Positions 11,131-23,052 of a DNA stretch of 64,000 bases are shown piece after piece. Under the pieces are notes generated by a model. That model saw only the letters and a program-made list of their open reading frames with translations. It did no database searches and was not told the origin of the DNA. Position 1 is the first letter of the stretch, and each line of letters opens with the position of its first letter. This stretch comes from Psychrobacter glacincola (GTDB lineage Bacteria > Pseudomonadota > Gammaproteobacteria > Pseudomonadales > Moraxellaceae), in contig NZ_CAJGZH010000001.1 of assembly GCF_904846075.1 (NCBI RefSeq), positions 930,001 to 994,000 on the forward strand. The letters run 5' to 3'. The translations under genes and the position numbers were made by a program.

Positions 11131-11240
11131 TCAGCGAGCCTGTAGCCAAACTGCATGTGAGAAACAGCATTTAGGCATAAATTATTTGGCTATATGATGT
11201 TTTAGTTTGGCTCAATCATACACAATCCGTAAAAGTGCTC

Positions 11241-11360
11241 AGTACGCATATATTCATCGTAGTTCGCTTATGTTTAGCGTAGTTCAGTTATGATTAACAT
11301 GGTTCAGTTATGATTAATATAGCTCGGTTAGGCTCAACATAGCTCAATGATGATTAATGA
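11241..11360. repeat. Degenerate 20-bp tandem repeats, about six copies, between nuoB and nuoCD
   Basis: Five head-to-tail 20-bp units lie at 11261, 11281, 11301, 11321 and 11341. A weaker sixth at 11241 matches the 11261 copy at about 14 of 20 positions. The consensus is AGTTCAGTTATGATTAACAT. The array ends next to the nuoCD ribosome binding site. Units 2 and 3 are nearly identical, and the outer ones are decayed. Confidence 0.85.
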
Positions 11361-11375
11361 AGGAATACATCATTC

Positions 11376-13151
11376 ATGGTCACGGTAGTCGAAAACATAG
11401 ATCCTAACATTAAGCCTGTTCCAGCGGTTATCACCGAGCTGGAGCAGAAGTATGCCGGTAAGTTTGTCGTGCAGCACACTGTGGATGAGATTCCAACGGT
11501 TTGGGTGGCACGTGCTGATTTGCTGGATATTCTTCTATACCTGCGTAAATTACCCCAGCCATACGTCATGCTATTTGACTTGTCAGCGATAGATGAGCGT
11601 CTGCGCCAACATCGCCAAGGTTTGCCTGACAGTGACTTTACGGTGTTTTATCACCTGATGTCGCTTGAGCGTAATAGTGACGTACGTGTCAAGGTCGCTC
11701 TGAGCGAAGACGATGTCAATGTACCGAGCGCCACCAACATTTGGCCAAATGCCAACTGGTATGAGCGTGAAGTATGGGACATGTTCGGTATTGTCTTTAC
11801 AGGTCATCCGCATTTGACCCGTATCTTATTACCAAAGTACTGGGAAGGTCATCCACTGCGTAAAGAGTATCATGCGCGTGCGACTGAATTTACCCCATAT
11901 TTCTTGAACACCGCCAAGCAGCAATACGAGCAAGAAAACCTGCGTTTTGTCCCAGAAGAATGGGGCATGAAGCGTTCAGGTCGTGATGAAGACTTTATGT
12001 TCTTGAACATCGGTCCTAACCATCCCTCTGCTCACGGTGCATTCCGTTTGGTGCTACAGCTCGATGGTGAGGAAGTCGTCGATTGTATCCCTGATATCGG
12101 TTATCACCATCGCGGTGCAGAAAAAATGGCTGAGCGTCAAACGTGGCATTCATTTATTCCTTATACCGACCGTATCGATTATCTCGGCGGTGTGATGAAT
12201 GAGCTGCCGTACATCATGTCGGTTGAAAAACTGGCTGGGATTACGATTCCACCGCGCGCTGAGACCATTCGCGTGATGATGAGCGAGTTTTTCCGTATCA
12301 CCAATAACTTACTGTTCGTTGGTACGTTCATTCAGGATGCGGGCGGCATGACCCCTGTATTCTATATGTTTACCGATCGCCAAAAGGCCTATGACGTTAT
12401 CGAAGCCGTAACTGGCTATCGTATGCACCCCGCTTGGTTCCGTATCGGCGGTACTGCTGCTGACCTACCACGTGGCTGGCAGCGTTTGGTTCGTGAGTTC
12501 TTGGATTGGATGCCAAAACGCTTGGACGAATATGTCAAAGCAGCATTGCAAAACAGCGTGCTCAAAGGTCGTACCCAAGGTGTTGCTCAGTACAATGCTA
12601 AGCAAGCACTTGCTTGGGGCGTGACGGGCGCTGGTCTGCGAGCGACAGGCGTTGACTTTGATTTGCGTAAAGCACGTCCATACATGGGCTATGAAAATTA
12701 CGATTTTGAAGTGCCAGTCGGTTACAACGGTGATGCGTATGATCGCTGTATGGTCAAAGTCGAAGAGATGCGTCAGTCATTGCGTATTATCCGCCAGTGC
12801 ATGGACAATATGCCGCAAGGCCCTTACAAAGCGGATCATCCACTAGCGGTACCACCGCCAAAAGACCGTACCTTGAACGATATTGAAACCTTGATTAACC
12901 ACTTTATCTCAGTATCTTGGGGTCCTGTGATGCCAGCGGGCGAGTGTACGACAATTGTAGAAGCGACCAAAGGTTTGAACAGCTATTACATCACCTCAGA
13001 TAAGGCGACGATGAGCTATCGTACCCGTATCCGTACGCCGACGTTTGCACATTTACAGCAGATGCCATCGGTGATTAATGGTTCGCTCGTTTCTGATGCC
13101 ATCATGTATTTGGCATCGATTGATATCGTAATGGCCGACTGTGATCGTTAG
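11376..13151 (+). CDS. nuoCD: NADH-quinone oxidoreductase fused subunits C and D
   Basis: One 591-residue polypeptide joins the 30-kDa subunit (about residues 1-190) to the 49-kDa subunit (about 205-591), as in E. coli and Pseudomonas. NuoC signatures include [16 protein letters not shown] and [22 protein letters not shown]. NuoD signatures include [22 protein letters not shown], the quinone-site [12 protein letters not shown] and the C-terminal [23 protein letters not shown] (quoted in part here). GAAGGA lies about 12 bp before the ATG. NuoD forms the quinone chamber together with NuoB. A 187-bp gap with a 9-bp hairpin separates it from nuoE. Confidence 0.97.
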   Translation: MVTVVENIDPNIKPVPAVITELEQKYAGKFVVQHTVDEIPTVWVARADLLDILLYLRKLPQPYVMLFDLSAIDERLRQHRQGLPDSDFTVFYHLMSLERNSDVRVKVALSEDDVNVPSATNIWPNANWYEREVWDMFGIVFTGHPHLTRILLPKYWEGHPLRKEYHARATEFTPYFLNTAKQQYEQENLRFVPEEWGMKRSGRDEDFMFLNIGPNHPSAHGAFRLVLQLDGEEVVDCIPDIGYHHRGAEKMAERQTWHSFIPYTDRIDYLGGVMNELPYIMSVEKLAGITIPPRAETIRVMMSEFFRITNNLLFVGTFIQDAGGMTPVFYMFTDRQKAYDVIEAVTGYRMHPAWFRIGGTAADLPRGWQRLVREFLDWMPKRLDEYVKAALQNSVLKGRTQGVAQYNAKQALAWGVTGAGLRATGVDFDLRKARPYMGYENYDFEVPVGYNGDAYDRCMVKVEEMRQSLRIIRQCMDNMPQGPYKADHPLAVPPPKDRTLNDIETLINHFISVSWGPVMPAGECTTIVEATKGLNSYYITSDKATMSYRTRIRTPTFAHLQQMPSVINGSLVSDAIMYLASIDIVMADCDR

Positions 13152-13270
13152 TACCGTGATCGCTAATACTTTAGTCTAATGCTTTGATCAGAAAATTATC
13201 GTTATTAAAGAAATATGTTTATCAATATATCATTGCCAAATGGCACACCAAAATGCTGATATCTTGCCAT

Positions 13271-13298
13271 ATAGCGACACTCGTAAGACTGTCGCTAT
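13271..13298 (+). repeat. Perfect 9-bp hairpin between nuoCD and nuoE
   Basis: ATAGCGACA (13271-13279) and TGTCGCTAT (13290-13298) flank a 10-base loop. No T-run follows, so it is not a standard terminator. It sits about 40 bp before nuoE inside the presumed operon, where it could affect RNA processing or stability. Confidence 0.6.
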
Positions 13299-13338
13299 TA
13301 GCTGATAAAGCGTGATGAGTGAGGACAGATAGAAGACT

Positions 13339-13848
13339 ATGAAAATTGTTTCCGACAAAATGCCAAAAGTAGATGTGGCAAGCATCCTCACTAGCGAGGA
13401 AATTGCAGCCATTCATGAGTTTATGCATCATTATCCACAAGCACGTGCTGCTTCGCTCGATGCGCTAAAAATTGTGCAAAAGCGCAACGGTTGGGTCGAT
13501 GACGCACAAGTGAATGCCATTGCCAATATTTTAGACATTCCGATGTCAGATATGGACGGGGTTGCTACTTTCTTTAACCGTATTTATCGTCAGCCTGTCG
13601 GTCGCCACGTCATCCTTATTTGTGATTCAGTGGCTTGCTTTTTGACAGGCTATGAGGCGTTATCGTCTGAAATCAGATCGCAGCTGGGTATTGAGTATGG
13701 TCAGACAACGGCTGATGGTCGTTTTACGCTATTGCCAATTTGCTGCTTAGGTAACTGTGACAAAGGCCCTGCTGTGTTGATTGACGAAGACACCTATGGT
13801 CCAGTCCAGCCTGAAGAAGTCACGCAATTATTGGAGCTATACGCATGA
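13339..13848 (+). CDS. nuoE: NADH-quinone oxidoreductase subunit E
   Basis: The 24-kDa subunit of the NADH-oxidising module, carrying [2Fe-2S] cluster N1a. The 169-residue protein has the helical N-terminal part ([23 protein letters not shown]) and the thioredoxin-like C-terminal part. The four ligands lie in [10 protein letters not shown] and [18 protein letters not shown]. Its last four bases overlap the nuoF start (ATGA), indicating translational coupling. Confidence 0.96.
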   Translation: MKIVSDKMPKVDVASILTSEEIAAIHEFMHHYPQARAASLDALKIVQKRNGWVDDAQVNAIANILDIPMSDMDGVATFFNRIYRQPVGRHVILICDSVACFLTGYEALSSEIRSQLGIEYGQTTADGRFTLLPICCLGNCDKGPAVLIDEDTYGPVQPEEVTQLLELYA

Positions 13849-15269
13849 GATTAACGCTTTCAGAGCAGATTGCTCAACGTAGTCAAGGCAAAGCGCCAAG
13901 CCAGCTCAATGAGCAGCGCATTCCAATTTATGGTGATAAAGCCACCGCGACTAGTGAAACCAAGCCATTAACATGGCGTCTAGCACATCATGATGCCGTA
14001 CTCGATCTGGCCACTTATGAGTCGTTAAAAGGCTTTGATGGCTTAAAGCAAGCTTTGGGTCAATCGCCTAAAGAAGTTGGCAATATGATTAAAGCTGCCA
14101 ACGTCAGAGGTCGCGGCGGTGCAGGTTTTAATGCTGGCCTGAAGTGGACATTTATGTCACCGCCAGATGGCTTGCCACGTTACCTCATCTGTAATGCCGA
14201 TGAGATGGAGCCGGGCACTTTTAAAGACCGTCTATTGATGGAGCGTCTACCGTTTCAGCTGATTGAAGGTATGTTGATTACGGCGCATGCAATTGGCGCA
14301 ACGGACGGTTATATCTTTATCCGTGGTGAGTACATCTTAGCCGCTCAGCGTTTGGTCGCTGCCATCGAAGAATGCTTGGCCAATAATCTAATGGGCAAAA
14401 ACATTCTAGGCTCAGACTTTAGCTTTAATCTGCACGTGCATACGGGCGCTGGACGCTATATCTGTGGTGAAGAAACGGCACTGATTAATTGCTTGGAAGG
14501 TCGCCGTGCTAATCCACGTACCAAACCACCTTTCCCGCAAATTTCTGGTGCATGGGGTCGTCCAACCGTCGTCAACAACGTTGAAACCTTGTGTAACATG
14601 CCAGCCATCCTAAACCATGGTGTTGAATGGTATCAGTCATTATCTAACATCAAAGGCAAGAGCCAGACACCGGGTACCAAACTGTTTGGCTGCTCAGGTT
14701 TAGTCAATGACCCAGGTCTGTGGGAGTTACCGTTTGGTTATACGGCACGCGAAATCATTGAAGATTTAGCGGGTGGTATGCAAGCAGGTAAAACACTGAA
14801 AGCTTGGCTACCGGGCGGTGCCTCTACTGACTTTTTAACCACTGAACATTTAGATGTGGTGGTGGATTTTGACACCATTCAAAAAGCAGGTAGCCGTATG
14901 GGTACTGGGCTAATTATGGTGGTGGATGAAGCACAAGATATGGTGCCACTCGTTCGTAATCTCGAGATTTTCTTCCAACGCGAATCCTGCGGTTGGTGTA
15001 CGCCATGCCGTGACGGTCTGCCTTGGGGTGTCAAATTGCTTACCGCTATCAATGATGGTGAAGGGCAAGTCGGCGATGTCGAAAAACTAGAAGGCCTTAC
15101 GCGTGACTTATGGATTGGTAAAACATTCTGTGCACATGCGCCGGGTGCGATGGAACCACTGATGAGTGCGATTAAATATTTCCGTCCAGAGTTTGATCAA
15201 AAAATCGCGCAGGCGGTTGGTGTCGATGTCATTGATGCGGCAGCCAATCAACAGCCAGAAGTGAAATAA
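13845..15269 (+). CDS. nuoF: NADH-quinone oxidoreductase subunit F
   Basis: Binds NADH, FMN and [4Fe-4S] cluster N3; the entry point of electrons into complex I. The 474-residue protein has the NADH/FMN region [14 protein letters not shown], the FMN-binding [14 protein letters not shown] and [19 protein letters not shown], and the cluster ligands in [16 protein letters not shown] with the distal Cys in [10 protein letters not shown]. The start overlaps the nuoE stop by 4 bp, and nuoG follows after 10 bp. Confidence 0.97.
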   Translation: MRLTLSEQIAQRSQGKAPSQLNEQRIPIYGDKATATSETKPLTWRLAHHDAVLDLATYESLKGFDGLKQALGQSPKEVGNMIKAANVRGRGGAGFNAGLKWTFMSPPDGLPRYLICNADEMEPGTFKDRLLMERLPFQLIEGMLITAHAIGATDGYIFIRGEYILAAQRLVAAIEECLANNLMGKNILGSDFSFNLHVHTGAGRYICGEETALINCLEGRRANPRTKPPFPQISGAWGRPTVVNNVETLCNMPAILNHGVEWYQSLSNIKGKSQTPGTKLFGCSGLVNDPGLWELPFGYTAREIIEDLAGGMQAGKTLKAWLPGGASTDFLTTEHLDVVVDFDTIQKAGSRMGTGLIMVVDEAQDMVPLVRNLEIFFQRESCGWCTPCRDGLPWGVKLLTAINDGEGQVGDVEKLEGLTRDLWIGKTFCAHAPGAMEPLMSAIKYFRPEFDQKIAQAVGVDVIDAAANQQPEVK

Positions 15270-15279
15270 GGAGAGCGGC

Positions 15280-18200
15280 ATGGCAGTCATACATATTGAT
15301 GGAACCACTGTCGAAGTAGATAGCGCAGATAACTTACTACAAGCCTGCTTATCACTCGGCATTGATGTGCCGTATTTTTGTTATCATCCAGCCCTTGGCT
15401 CAGTAGGCTCGTGCCGTCAGTGCGCGGTCAAGCAATTCCAAAACAAAGAAGATATGGAAGCAGGTCGTGGTCGTCTTGTGATGTCATGTATGGTCGCTCC
15501 GGGCGATGACATGTATATCTCTGTCACTGACGATGAAGCCAAAGCATTCCGCAAGTCGATGGTTGAGCTACTCATGACCAACCATCCACATGACTGTCCA
15601 ACTTGCGAAGAGGGTGGACATTGTCATCTGCAAGATATGACATACATGTCAGGTCATAGCCGTCGTCGTTATCGCTTTACCAAACGCACGCATCATAACC
15701 AAGAGCTTGGCCCATTCATCGCGCATGAGATGAACCGCTGTATCGCTTGCTATCGCTGTGTCCGTTTTTATAAAGACTACGCAGGCGGCGAAGATTTGGG
15801 TGTTTACGGCTCAAACAATCGCGTCTACTTTGGTCGTGATAAAGATGGCCAGTTCGAAAGCGAATTCTCAGGTAACTTAACGGAAGTATGCCCAACGGGT
15901 GTCTTTACCGATAAAACGCATTCTGAGCGCTACAACCGTAAATGGGACATGCAGTATGCGCCAAGCATCTGTCATGGTTGCTCAGCAGGTTGTAATATCT
16001 CACCGGGTGAGCGTTATGGTGAATTGCGCCGTATCGAAAACCGCTATAACGGTGAAGTAAACCGCTATTTCTTATGTGACCGTGGTCGCTTTGGTTACGG
16101 CTATGTCAATCGTGACGATCGTCCAACCCAAGCGCTTGAGCGTATCAACGATAAGCATGTCAAAATCAATATTGACTATGCACTTGATGAAACCATCAAG
16201 CGTATCAAAGATAAAAAAGTCATTGGTATTGGCTCACCGCGCGCTAGTCTAGAGACTAACTTTGCGCTAAAAAACCTCGTTGGCTTTGATAAGTTTTCAA
16301 CGGGTCTCAATCATCAGCAGCAAGCACTGGTCAATAAATGCATTGAAGTATTGAGTACTGATGGTATTTATAACCCAAGCATGACTGATATCGAAAGCTA
16401 TGATGCGGTATTAGTATTGGGTGAAGATATCACGCAAACCTCATCGCGTGTCGCGTTGTCAGTACGCCAAGCGGCAAAAAACGAAGGCCTAAAAATGGCA
16501 GCGGCGCTACAAACGCAGCCGTGGCTTGCAGAGCCTGTTAAACGTATTGCTCAAGATGCGTTAAGCCCAGTTTATGTCGTCGATGTGGTGCAAACTAAGC
16601 TAGAAGACATCAGTAAAGTCAGTGTCGTAGCAACGCCTGAAGACATCACTAAACTTGGCTTTAAAGTGGCTGATGAAATTGCCAATTTCGCTGATGATTT
16701 AGCAGAAATCGCAGATCCACAAGCAGCTGAGCAAGATGTCAATATTGATACTAGTACTAATGCCAGTACTGAGACTGATGGTATGCAAGCATTAGCGAAG
16801 CAAATCGCTTATGACTTGATTCAAGCGGATAAGCCATTGGTTATCTCGGGTAGCAGCTTGTCTTCTACGGCTTTGATTGAAGCAGCGGCGCAGATCACTC
16901 AAGCATTGACGCAAAAACGTTCAGCCATTAAAGCGACTGAACAGCAGCAAGTGGACACGTATAATGCTCAAGTCCGTGATGAGCAAGCGCAAATAGAAGA
17001 TAAAGAGCTATCTGCTAAACCAAACAAACCTGAAACTGGTGTTGATACAGAAACGCAAGACAATGTAGAACGCGCTCCTGCTAAAAAACTTGAGCTGAAA
17101 GAAGTAAACAATAAATATCAGGCACAAGCAGGTATTTACCTAACGGTTACCGATGCCAATAGTATGGGTGTTTGCATGCTTGGCGGTCAGTCAGTCGAAG
17201 AATTGTTAGCGACTGATTTCGATGTGGTCATCGTCGCTGAAAATCAGCTGACTGATGCCATTGATGCCAGTAAGTTGACGCAGCTATTAGCCGATAAGAC
17301 TGTCATTGCCTTAGATCACCAGCTGCTTGATTGGCATAAAGATGTCGATATCGTATTGCCAGCAGCAAGCTTTGCTGAAGCGGACGGTACGTTGATATCG
17401 GCTGAAGGTCGTGCACAGCGCTTCTTCCAAGTTTACGACAACGAATACTACCATCCAATGAGCAGTATTAAAGAAGGCTGGCGCTGGTTACATGCCGTGC
17501 ATAGCAGCATCGAAGGTCGTGATGTCGATTGGACGCAGCTAGATGACGTCATCAATGCATTAATTGCTACACATCCTAAGCTTGCGGGTATTAAAAATGC
17601 TGCTCCTGATGCCGATTACCGTATGACTGGTCTGAAGATTGCTCGTCAGCCGCGTCGCTATTCAGGTCGTACCGCTATGCGTGCACCGATATCTGTGCAT
17701 GAGCCGATGCAGCCAAAAGATTTGGATACTGGCTTAACCTTCTCAATGGAAGGTTATAGTGGTAAAGAAACGCCAAGCTCGATGATTCCTTTTGCCAATG
17801 CGGCAGGTTGGAACTCACCACAAGCGTGGAACAAGTATCAAGACAAGGTCGGTGGTCATCTAAAAAATGGCGACCCAGGTGTGCGCATGTTCGATCAGCT
17901 AGCACGTTTAGAAACACGTCAATATGTTGCACCAGATGCTATGTCTGCGAAGACGACGGATATGCAGCAAGGACAAGCCAAACTGGTGCCTATCCATAAT
18001 ATCTATGCCAGCTCTATGATGGCGTCACGTAGCCCAGTGGTTGCGGAGCAACTGCCTGTTGCTGCATGGCGTATCGGGATGGATGATGCTAAGGACTGGA
18101 ACATCGCTAATGGCGATTACTTAGCGATTGAAATCGATAAGCAACAAATCACCTTGCCAGTACAGATTGTCGGTTATTTAGCAGAAGGCTGTATCGGTTA

Positions 18201-18360
18201 CCCAGTTGGGCAGGTGAGTATCATTCATCCATCAATGCCAGCGTCGGTTCGCAAAGTGGATGCACCAGTGACGATGATGGGTAGCATGGCTAACGATATG
18301 ATGAACAATAACGATGCTGCGCAAATGAACACAGCACCGACCACCACACAGGAGGTGTAA
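15280..18360 (+). CDS. nuoG: NADH-quinone oxidoreductase subunit G, with a long insertion
   Basis: The large iron-sulfur subunit. The N-terminal ferredoxin domain holds Cys34, Cys45, Cys48 and Cys70 for the [2Fe-2S] cluster. The His/Cys motif [14 protein letters not shown] serves N5, CIACYRC serves another [4Fe-4S] cluster, and CHGCSAGC (from Cys231) with a later Cys indicates the extra N7 cluster found in some bacteria. The molybdopterin-oxidoreductase-like domain follows. At 1026 residues it is over 100 longer than E. coli NuoG (908). The excess looks like Gln/Glu/Thr-rich stretches near residues 475-500 and 550-617 that have no recognisable fold. Confidence 0.96.
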   Translation: MAVIHIDGTTVEVDSADNLLQACLSLGIDVPYFCYHPALGSVGSCRQCAVKQFQNKEDMEAGRGRLVMSCMVAPGDDMYISVTDDEAKAFRKSMVELLMTNHPHDCPTCEEGGHCHLQDMTYMSGHSRRRYRFTKRTHHNQELGPFIAHEMNRCIACYRCVRFYKDYAGGEDLGVYGSNNRVYFGRDKDGQFESEFSGNLTEVCPTGVFTDKTHSERYNRKWDMQYAPSICHGCSAGCNISPGERYGELRRIENRYNGEVNRYFLCDRGRFGYGYVNRDDRPTQALERINDKHVKINIDYALDETIKRIKDKKVIGIGSPRASLETNFALKNLVGFDKFSTGLNHQQQALVNKCIEVLSTDGIYNPSMTDIESYDAVLVLGEDITQTSSRVALSVRQAAKNEGLKMAAALQTQPWLAEPVKRIAQDALSPVYVVDVVQTKLEDISKVSVVATPEDITKLGFKVADEIANFADDLAEIADPQAAEQDVNIDTSTNASTETDGMQALAKQIAYDLIQADKPLVISGSSLSSTALIEAAAQITQALTQKRSAIKATEQQQVDTYNAQVRDEQAQIEDKELSAKPNKPETGVDTETQDNVERAPAKKLELKEVNNKYQAQAGIYLTVTDANSMGVCMLGGQSVEELLATDFDVVIVAENQLTDAIDASKLTQLLADKTVIALDHQLLDWHKDVDIVLPAASFAEADGTLISAEGRAQRFFQVYDNEYYHPMSSIKEGWRWLHAVHSSIEGRDVDWTQLDDVINALIATHPKLAGIKNAAPDADYRMTGLKIARQPRRYSGRTAMRAPISVHEPMQPKDLDTGLTFSMEGYSGKETPSSMIPFANAAGWNSPQAWNKYQDKVGGHLKNGDPGVRMFDQLARLETRQYVAPDAMSAKTTDMQQGQAKLVPIHNIYASSMMASRSPVVAEQLPVAAWRIGMDDAKDWNIANGDYLAIEIDKQQITLPVQIVGYLAEGCIGYPVGQVSIIHPSMPASVRKVDAPVTMMGSMANDMMNNNDAAQMNTAPTTTQEV

Positions 18361-18361
18361 T

Positions 18362-19405
18362 ATGCAAGTTACCCGTATTATCCCTGATGTGCCAAGCTTA
18401 TTGGCTGATAGCATGAGCTTTGATGCTTGGTCCATTTTATTTATGGTCGGGCAATCACTGGTCATCTTCTTGGTCGTGGTTATGGTTGCCGCTATGATGA
18501 TTGTCTATGAGCGCCGTATGCTAGCTTTATGGCAGGATCGTTACGGTCCAAACCGCGTCGGACCCTTTGGTTCGTTGCAGCTGGTTGCTGATATGCTCAA
18601 AATCTTCTTTAAAGAAGATTGGACGCCGAACTTTACCGATAAGTTCATGTTTACCTTGGCACCTGCGGTCGCGATGTTTACCGCATTGGCCTCATTTGCC
18701 ATTATTCCTATCTCGCCAACGCTTGGTGTTGCTGACTGGGATATCGGTATTCTGTTCTTCTTTGCGATGGCAGGTATTGCCGTCTATGCAGTCATGTTCG
18801 GTGGCTGGGCATCAGCGAATAAATTCTCACTACTCGGCGGGCTACGTTCAGCAGCACAAACGATCAGTTATGAAGTCTTCTTGGGCTTATCGCTAATGGG
18901 TGTGGTCGCATTAACCGGCTCATTTAACCTACGCGAAATTGTTGAATCACAAATTGACGGCTGGTATATCATTCCGCAGTTTTTTGGCTTTTTGACCTTT
19001 GTCGTTGCTGGTGTTGCAGTCACCCATAGACATCCATTTGATCAACCAGAAGCAGAACAAGAGCTGGCTGAAGGCTATCATGTTGAATATTCTGGCATGA
19101 AGTTCGGTATGTTCTTTATTGGCGAATATGTCAACGTTGTACTGATTTCTGCCTTGATGACGTGCTTGTTCTTTGGTGGTTGGCTTGCGCCTTTTAACTT
19201 AGATATTCCATTTATTCCACCAGCTTTTTGGTTCATGATTAAAACGCTGTTCTTTATGACCATGTTTATTTTGGCTCGAGGCTCACTCATGCGTCCGCGT
19301 TATGATCAAGTGATGAACTTTGGCTGGAAAATTTGTCTGCCAGTAACGCTGATTAATCTGTTGGTTACTGCTGCGGTCATTTTGATCTTTTCCCCAACGT
19401 TGTAA
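18362..19405 (+). CDS. nuoH: NADH-quinone oxidoreductase subunit H
   Basis: Membrane subunit that joins the quinone pocket to the proton-pumping arm. The 347-residue protein has eight or more hydrophobic segments. Conserved loops are [21 protein letters not shown], here split as [11 protein letters not shown] plus YGPNRVGP, and [19 protein letters not shown]. It begins 1 bp after the nuoG stop, with AGGAGG inside the last nuoG codons as its ribosome binding site. Confidence 0.97.
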   Translation: MQVTRIIPDVPSLLADSMSFDAWSILFMVGQSLVIFLVVVMVAAMMIVYERRMLALWQDRYGPNRVGPFGSLQLVADMLKIFFKEDWTPNFTDKFMFTLAPAVAMFTALASFAIIPISPTLGVADWDIGILFFFAMAGIAVYAVMFGGWASANKFSLLGGLRSAAQTISYEVFLGLSLMGVVALTGSFNLREIVESQIDGWYIIPQFFGFLTFVVAGVAVTHRHPFDQPEAEQELAEGYHVEYSGMKFGMFFIGEYVNVVLISALMTCLFFGGWLAPFNLDIPFIPPAFWFMIKTLFFMTMFILARGSLMRPRYDQVMNFGWKICLPVTLINLLVTAAVILIFSPTL

Positions 19406-19473
19406 TCATCACTAGTAGCCATCACTAGCCATCATTGATGAACTAGGGTAAAGCTGATAAGGATAATAATCCC

Positions 19474-20022
19474 ATGTTTACTACCATAAAAAAGACCGTC
19501 ATTGGACTATTTACCATTGTCCGCAGCATGTGGATGGTCAATAGTCATGCGCTCAGACCGCGTGACACCATCCTTTATCCTGAGGTGCCGGTACCTGTGC
19601 CGCCGCGTTTTCGTGGACGTATTGTCCTAACGCGTGACCCTGATGGAGACGAGCGCTGTGTGGCTTGTAACTTGTGTGCGGTGGCATGCCCGGTAGGGTG
19701 TATCTCCTTACAAAAAGCGGAACGTGAAGACGGTCGTTGGTATCCAGAGTTTTTTCGAATTAACTTTTCGCGCTGTATTTTTTGTGGCTTGTGTGAAGAG
19801 GCGTGTCCAACGACAGCCATTCAAATGACGCCTGACTTTGAGTTGGGTGAATATAAGCGCCAAGACTTGGTCTATGAAAAAGAGCATTTGCTCATTTCAG
19901 GGCCGGGTAAATATCCTGATTATAACTATTATCGTGTGACGGGTATGGCGGTAGCGGACAAACCAAAAGGCGCAGCACAAAACGAAGCTGCACCGATTGA
20001 TCTAAGGAGCTTGCTACCATGA
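19474..20022 (+). CDS. nuoI: NADH-quinone oxidoreductase subunit I
   Basis: Ferredoxin-like subunit with [4Fe-4S] clusters N6a and N6b, which carry electrons between NuoG and NuoB. The 182-residue protein has the two classic motifs [15 protein letters not shown] and [15 protein letters not shown]. An AAGGA box lies about 10 bp before the ATG. It overlaps nuoJ by 4 bp (ATGA). Confidence 0.97.
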   Translation: MFTTIKKTVIGLFTIVRSMWMVNSHALRPRDTILYPEVPVPVPPRFRGRIVLTRDPDGDERCVACNLCAVACPVGCISLQKAEREDGRWYPEFFRINFSRCIFCGLCEEACPTTAIQMTPDFELGEYKRQDLVYEKEHLLISGPGKYPDYNYYRVTGMAVADKPKGAAQNEAAPIDLRSLLP

Positions 20023-20765
20023 TGAATATTTTGAACCATCCTGAACTGGCTGGGTTTTATTCGCTTGCAGCAGTGGCCATATTTGCCAGTCTGCGCGTCG
20101 TGACTCAAGCCAATCCAGTGCATGCTATCTTATCGATGATTGTGTCATTACTGGCAATCGCTGGGATATTTTTTGTACTAGGCGCGCCATTTGCTGGTGC
20201 GTTAGAGATTGTCGTCTATGCTGGTGCTATTATGGTGCTGTTTGTTTTTGTCATCATGATGCTTAATTTAGGCATGAGCAATGATGAGCGTGAAGAGCGC
20301 TGGCTTGATGCGGGCACTTGGGCGCTACCGACAGGGTTAACGATTATTATCGCGGTTGTGCTGTATGCGATGATTGGTATGGGTCATGACGAAGCGGCAA
20401 TGATTGGTGGCTCGACAATATCTGCCAAAGCAGTCGGTACGGTGCTATTTACTAAATATGTGATGTTGATAGAAGTGGCTGCATTGCTACTATTGGCAGC
20501 CTTGGTCGCCGCGTATCATTTGGGTAAAGAGTCTATCGCTGATGAGGTTACTGTTAATGCAAACCACAGTAATGATAATCAGGCATCTAATGCTAATGTC
20601 GCAAGTATCAAACACTACGATGATCACGGCATGCCTATAGATGCTGACGCGGCGAAAATGGCAGAATCTTACGAATATAAAGATGTTAACCCGCATGACT
20701 ATGTAAGTATGAATGCAGGTACGCAGCTGGGTGTGAATAAAGTCACGCGCAAGGAGTCAGACTAA
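20019..20765 (+). CDS. nuoJ: NADH-quinone oxidoreductase subunit J
   Basis: Membrane subunit with five hydrophobic segments in the first 175 residues, including the conserved [20 protein letters not shown]. The 248-residue protein is longer than E. coli NuoJ (184); the C-terminal 70 residues are hydrophilic and rich in Asn, Asp and His, as also seen for the NuoA tail. Overlaps both neighbours by 1-4 bp. Confidence 0.95.
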   Translation: MMNILNHPELAGFYSLAAVAIFASLRVVTQANPVHAILSMIVSLLAIAGIFFVLGAPFAGALEIVVYAGAIMVLFVFVIMMLNLGMSNDEREERWLDAGTWALPTGLTIIIAVVLYAMIGMGHDEAAMIGGSTISAKAVGTVLFTKYVMLIEVAALLLLAALVAAYHLGKESIADEVTVNANHSNDNQASNANVASIKHYDDHGMPIDADAAKMAESYEYKDVNPHDYVSMNAGTQLGVNKVTRKESD

Positions 20766-21172
20766 TGGTACTAGCAGCGAGTGTGGCACAAGATGTGTCA
20801 AACGTGCCGTTTGCCCACGAGGTAGCGGGCTTAGTACAGCCAGTTGCTGAGGCGCAGAATGTACTGGGCATGATACCCATGAGCCATGGACTGATTTTGG
20901 CAGGTATCTTATTTGCCATTGGTCTGTGCGGCGTCATGGTACGACGTAATTTCCTATTTATGCTAATGAGCCTTGAGATCATGATGAATGCAACAGCATT
21001 AGCATTTGTGGTGGCAGGCAGTCGTTGGGTCGATCCAGATGGACAGATTATGTTTATCTTTATTTTGACCTTGGCAGCAGCAGAGGCCGCCATTGGTTTG
21101 GCAATATTATTGCGGTTTTATCATCAGCGTGGGCATCTCGATGTCGACAGCGCCAATGAGATGAAAGGATGA
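20765..21172 (+). CDS. nuoK: NADH-quinone oxidoreductase subunit K
   Basis: Small antiporter-like membrane subunit, 135 residues from the ATG that overlaps the nuoJ stop by one base. The core from about residue 36 ([20 protein letters not shown]) is the normal 100-residue NuoK with three membrane helices and conserved glutamates in [10 protein letters not shown] and [13 protein letters not shown]. The first 35 residues are an N-terminal extension; an internal start near residue 36 is possible but has no better ribosome binding site that I can see. Confidence 0.93.
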   Translation: MVLAASVAQDVSNVPFAHEVAGLVQPVAEAQNVLGMIPMSHGLILAGILFAIGLCGVMVRRNFLFMLMSLEIMMNATALAFVVAGSRWVDPDGQIMFIFILTLAAAEAAIGLAILLRFYHQRGHLDVDSANEMKG

Positions 21173-21176
21173 TGTC

Positions 21177-23051
21177 ATGAGTTTATTACCATTAACCTTT
21201 ATATTCCCGCTCGTTGGCTTTTTGATTTTAGCCTTTATGCGCGACAAGCTAACAGAGCAGGTGGCAGCGATTGTCGGTGTCGGTAGTATGCTGTTATCAG
21301 CACTATGCACGTTAGTCGTTAGTTATACTTTTTTGACCAATAATCAAGCAGGAACGGTCATAGAGATTCCGCTTTGGACATGGTTCCAAGTCGGAGATTT
21401 TGCCCCAAGTTTCGGTCTGAGCTTTGATGGTTTGGCTCTAACAATGACTGGCGTCATTACAGGTATTGGCTTTTTAATCCATTTGTTTGCTGCTTGGTAT
21501 ATGAAAGGCGACACTGGATTTGCCCGTTTCTTTAGTTATATGAATTTGTTCGTCGCCAGCATGTTATTGCTAGTCTTGGCAGATAACTTGTTCTTGCTTT
21601 ATCTTGGCTGGGAAGGCGTTGGTATCTGTTCGTACTTACTGATCGGTTTTTATTACCATGACCGCGCCAATGGTCTTGCAGCGATGAAAGCCTTTACGGT
21701 GACGCGCGTAGGTGATGTATTCTTAGCCTTCGGTCTGTTTTTATTATTCCGTGAATTTGGTACGCTTAATATTCAAGAAATTATTACTCGTGCACCAGAA
21801 GTGTTTGATATCAACAATCCAACGATGATGTTGACCACCATGATGTTGGTTGGCGGCGCGATGGGTAAATCAGCGCAGCTGCCATTACATACATGGCTTG
21901 CTGATGCGATGGCAGGTCCGACGCCAGTATCAGCGCTTATTCACGCGGCAACGATGGTCACGGCAGGTGTTTATTTAATCGCTCGTCTACATCCATTGTT
22001 TGAGCTGACGCCTGGTATTTTATTATATTGGGTCGGTGGCGTCGGTGCATTGACGTTGGTCGTTGCTGGATTCTGTGCACTGGCACAGACCGACATCAAG
22101 CGTATCTTGGCTTATTCAACCATGAGCCAAATTGGCTATATGTTCTTAGCACTCGGCGTTGGCGCGTGGCAAGGCGCAATCTTCCATTTGATGACCCATG
22201 CTTTCTTTAAAGCCCTGTTATTCTTATCATCAGGTGCCGTCATCCTTGCGGTACACCATGAGCAAAACATCTTTAAGATGGGCGGTCTACGTAAAAAGAT
22301 ACCGTTGGTCTTTTGGTGCTATATTGTTGGTGGCGGTGCATTGGCGGCAATACCTTGGGTTACCGTTGGCTTTTATTCTAAAGAAGCGATTCTTTGGGAG
22401 AGTTATGCCACCGGTCACATGGTTTTATTCTATATGGGTGTATTCGGTGCTTTCTTAACCGCACTTTATACTTTCCGTATGATTTGGATTATCTTCTTTG
22501 GTGAAGAAAAGACGCATGCACACAAATTATCTGGTGTGTCATATTGGCTGCCACTTAGTGTGTTGCTCGTATTATCAACGGCAGTGGGTGCATTTATCAC
22601 TCCGCCATTACAAGGCGTCTTGCCAGAGAGTGTTGGGCATTTATTGGAAGTCGCTGGTCAAGCGCATGGTAAGCATACGGCTGAGTTTATCGCCATGGGT
22701 GCGATGCTGGCTGGTCTAATAATAGCGGCGCTATTATATGTGGTGGATAAAGGTCGCATGCTCACCCGCTTTAAGCGCTCACGTGTTGGTGGGGCGCTAT
22801 ATCACTGGTGTTATCATGGTCTAGGTTTTGATGCGCTATACGATGTAATTTTTGTAAAACCCTTTTTGTTCATCGGCCGCTTATTTAAAGCCGACCCTAT
22901 CGATAAAGCGTGGCTCGTCTTGCCTAAGCTGGCATCTGCTGGTAATAAGGTATTGTCTGCGACGCAAACTGGGTCACTTCGAGGTTACGCTGCAAGCTTT
23001 GGCTTGGGCATGGCTGTATTACTAGTGCTGGTAATGATGACGGTGGTATAA
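21177..23051 (+). CDS. nuoL: NADH-quinone oxidoreductase subunit L
   Basis: Largest proton-pumping subunit, related to Mrp antiporters, with the long lateral helix at its C-terminus. The 624-residue protein has about 16 hydrophobic segments. Visible signatures are LYLGWEGVGICSYLLIGFY, AMKAFTVTRVGDVFLAFG, the core HTWLADAMAGPTPVSALIHA and STMSQIGYMFLALG. Starts 4 bp after nuoK. Confidence 0.97.
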   Translation: MSLLPLTFIFPLVGFLILAFMRDKLTEQVAAIVGVGSMLLSALCTLVVSYTFLTNNQAGTVIEIPLWTWFQVGDFAPSFGLSFDGLALTMTGVITGIGFLIHLFAAWYMKGDTGFARFFSYMNLFVASMLLLVLADNLFLLYLGWEGVGICSYLLIGFYYHDRANGLAAMKAFTVTRVGDVFLAFGLFLLFREFGTLNIQEIITRAPEVFDINNPTMMLTTMMLVGGAMGKSAQLPLHTWLADAMAGPTPVSALIHAATMVTAGVYLIARLHPLFELTPGILLYWVGGVGALTLVVAGFCALAQTDIKRILAYSTMSQIGYMFLALGVGAWQGAIFHLMTHAFFKALLFLSSGAVILAVHHEQNIFKMGGLRKKIPLVFWCYIVGGGALAAIPWVTVGFYSKEAILWESYATGHMVLFYMGVFGAFLTALYTFRMIWIIFFGEEKTHAHKLSGVSYWLPLSVLLVLSTAVGAFITPPLQGVLPESVGHLLEVAGQAHGKHTAEFIAMGAMLAGLIIAALLYVVDKGRMLTRFKRSRVGGALYHWCYHGLGFDALYDVIFVKPFLFIGRLFKADPIDKAWLVLPKLASAGNKVLSATQTGSLRGYAASFGLGMAVLLVLVMMTVV

Positions 23052-23052
23052 G

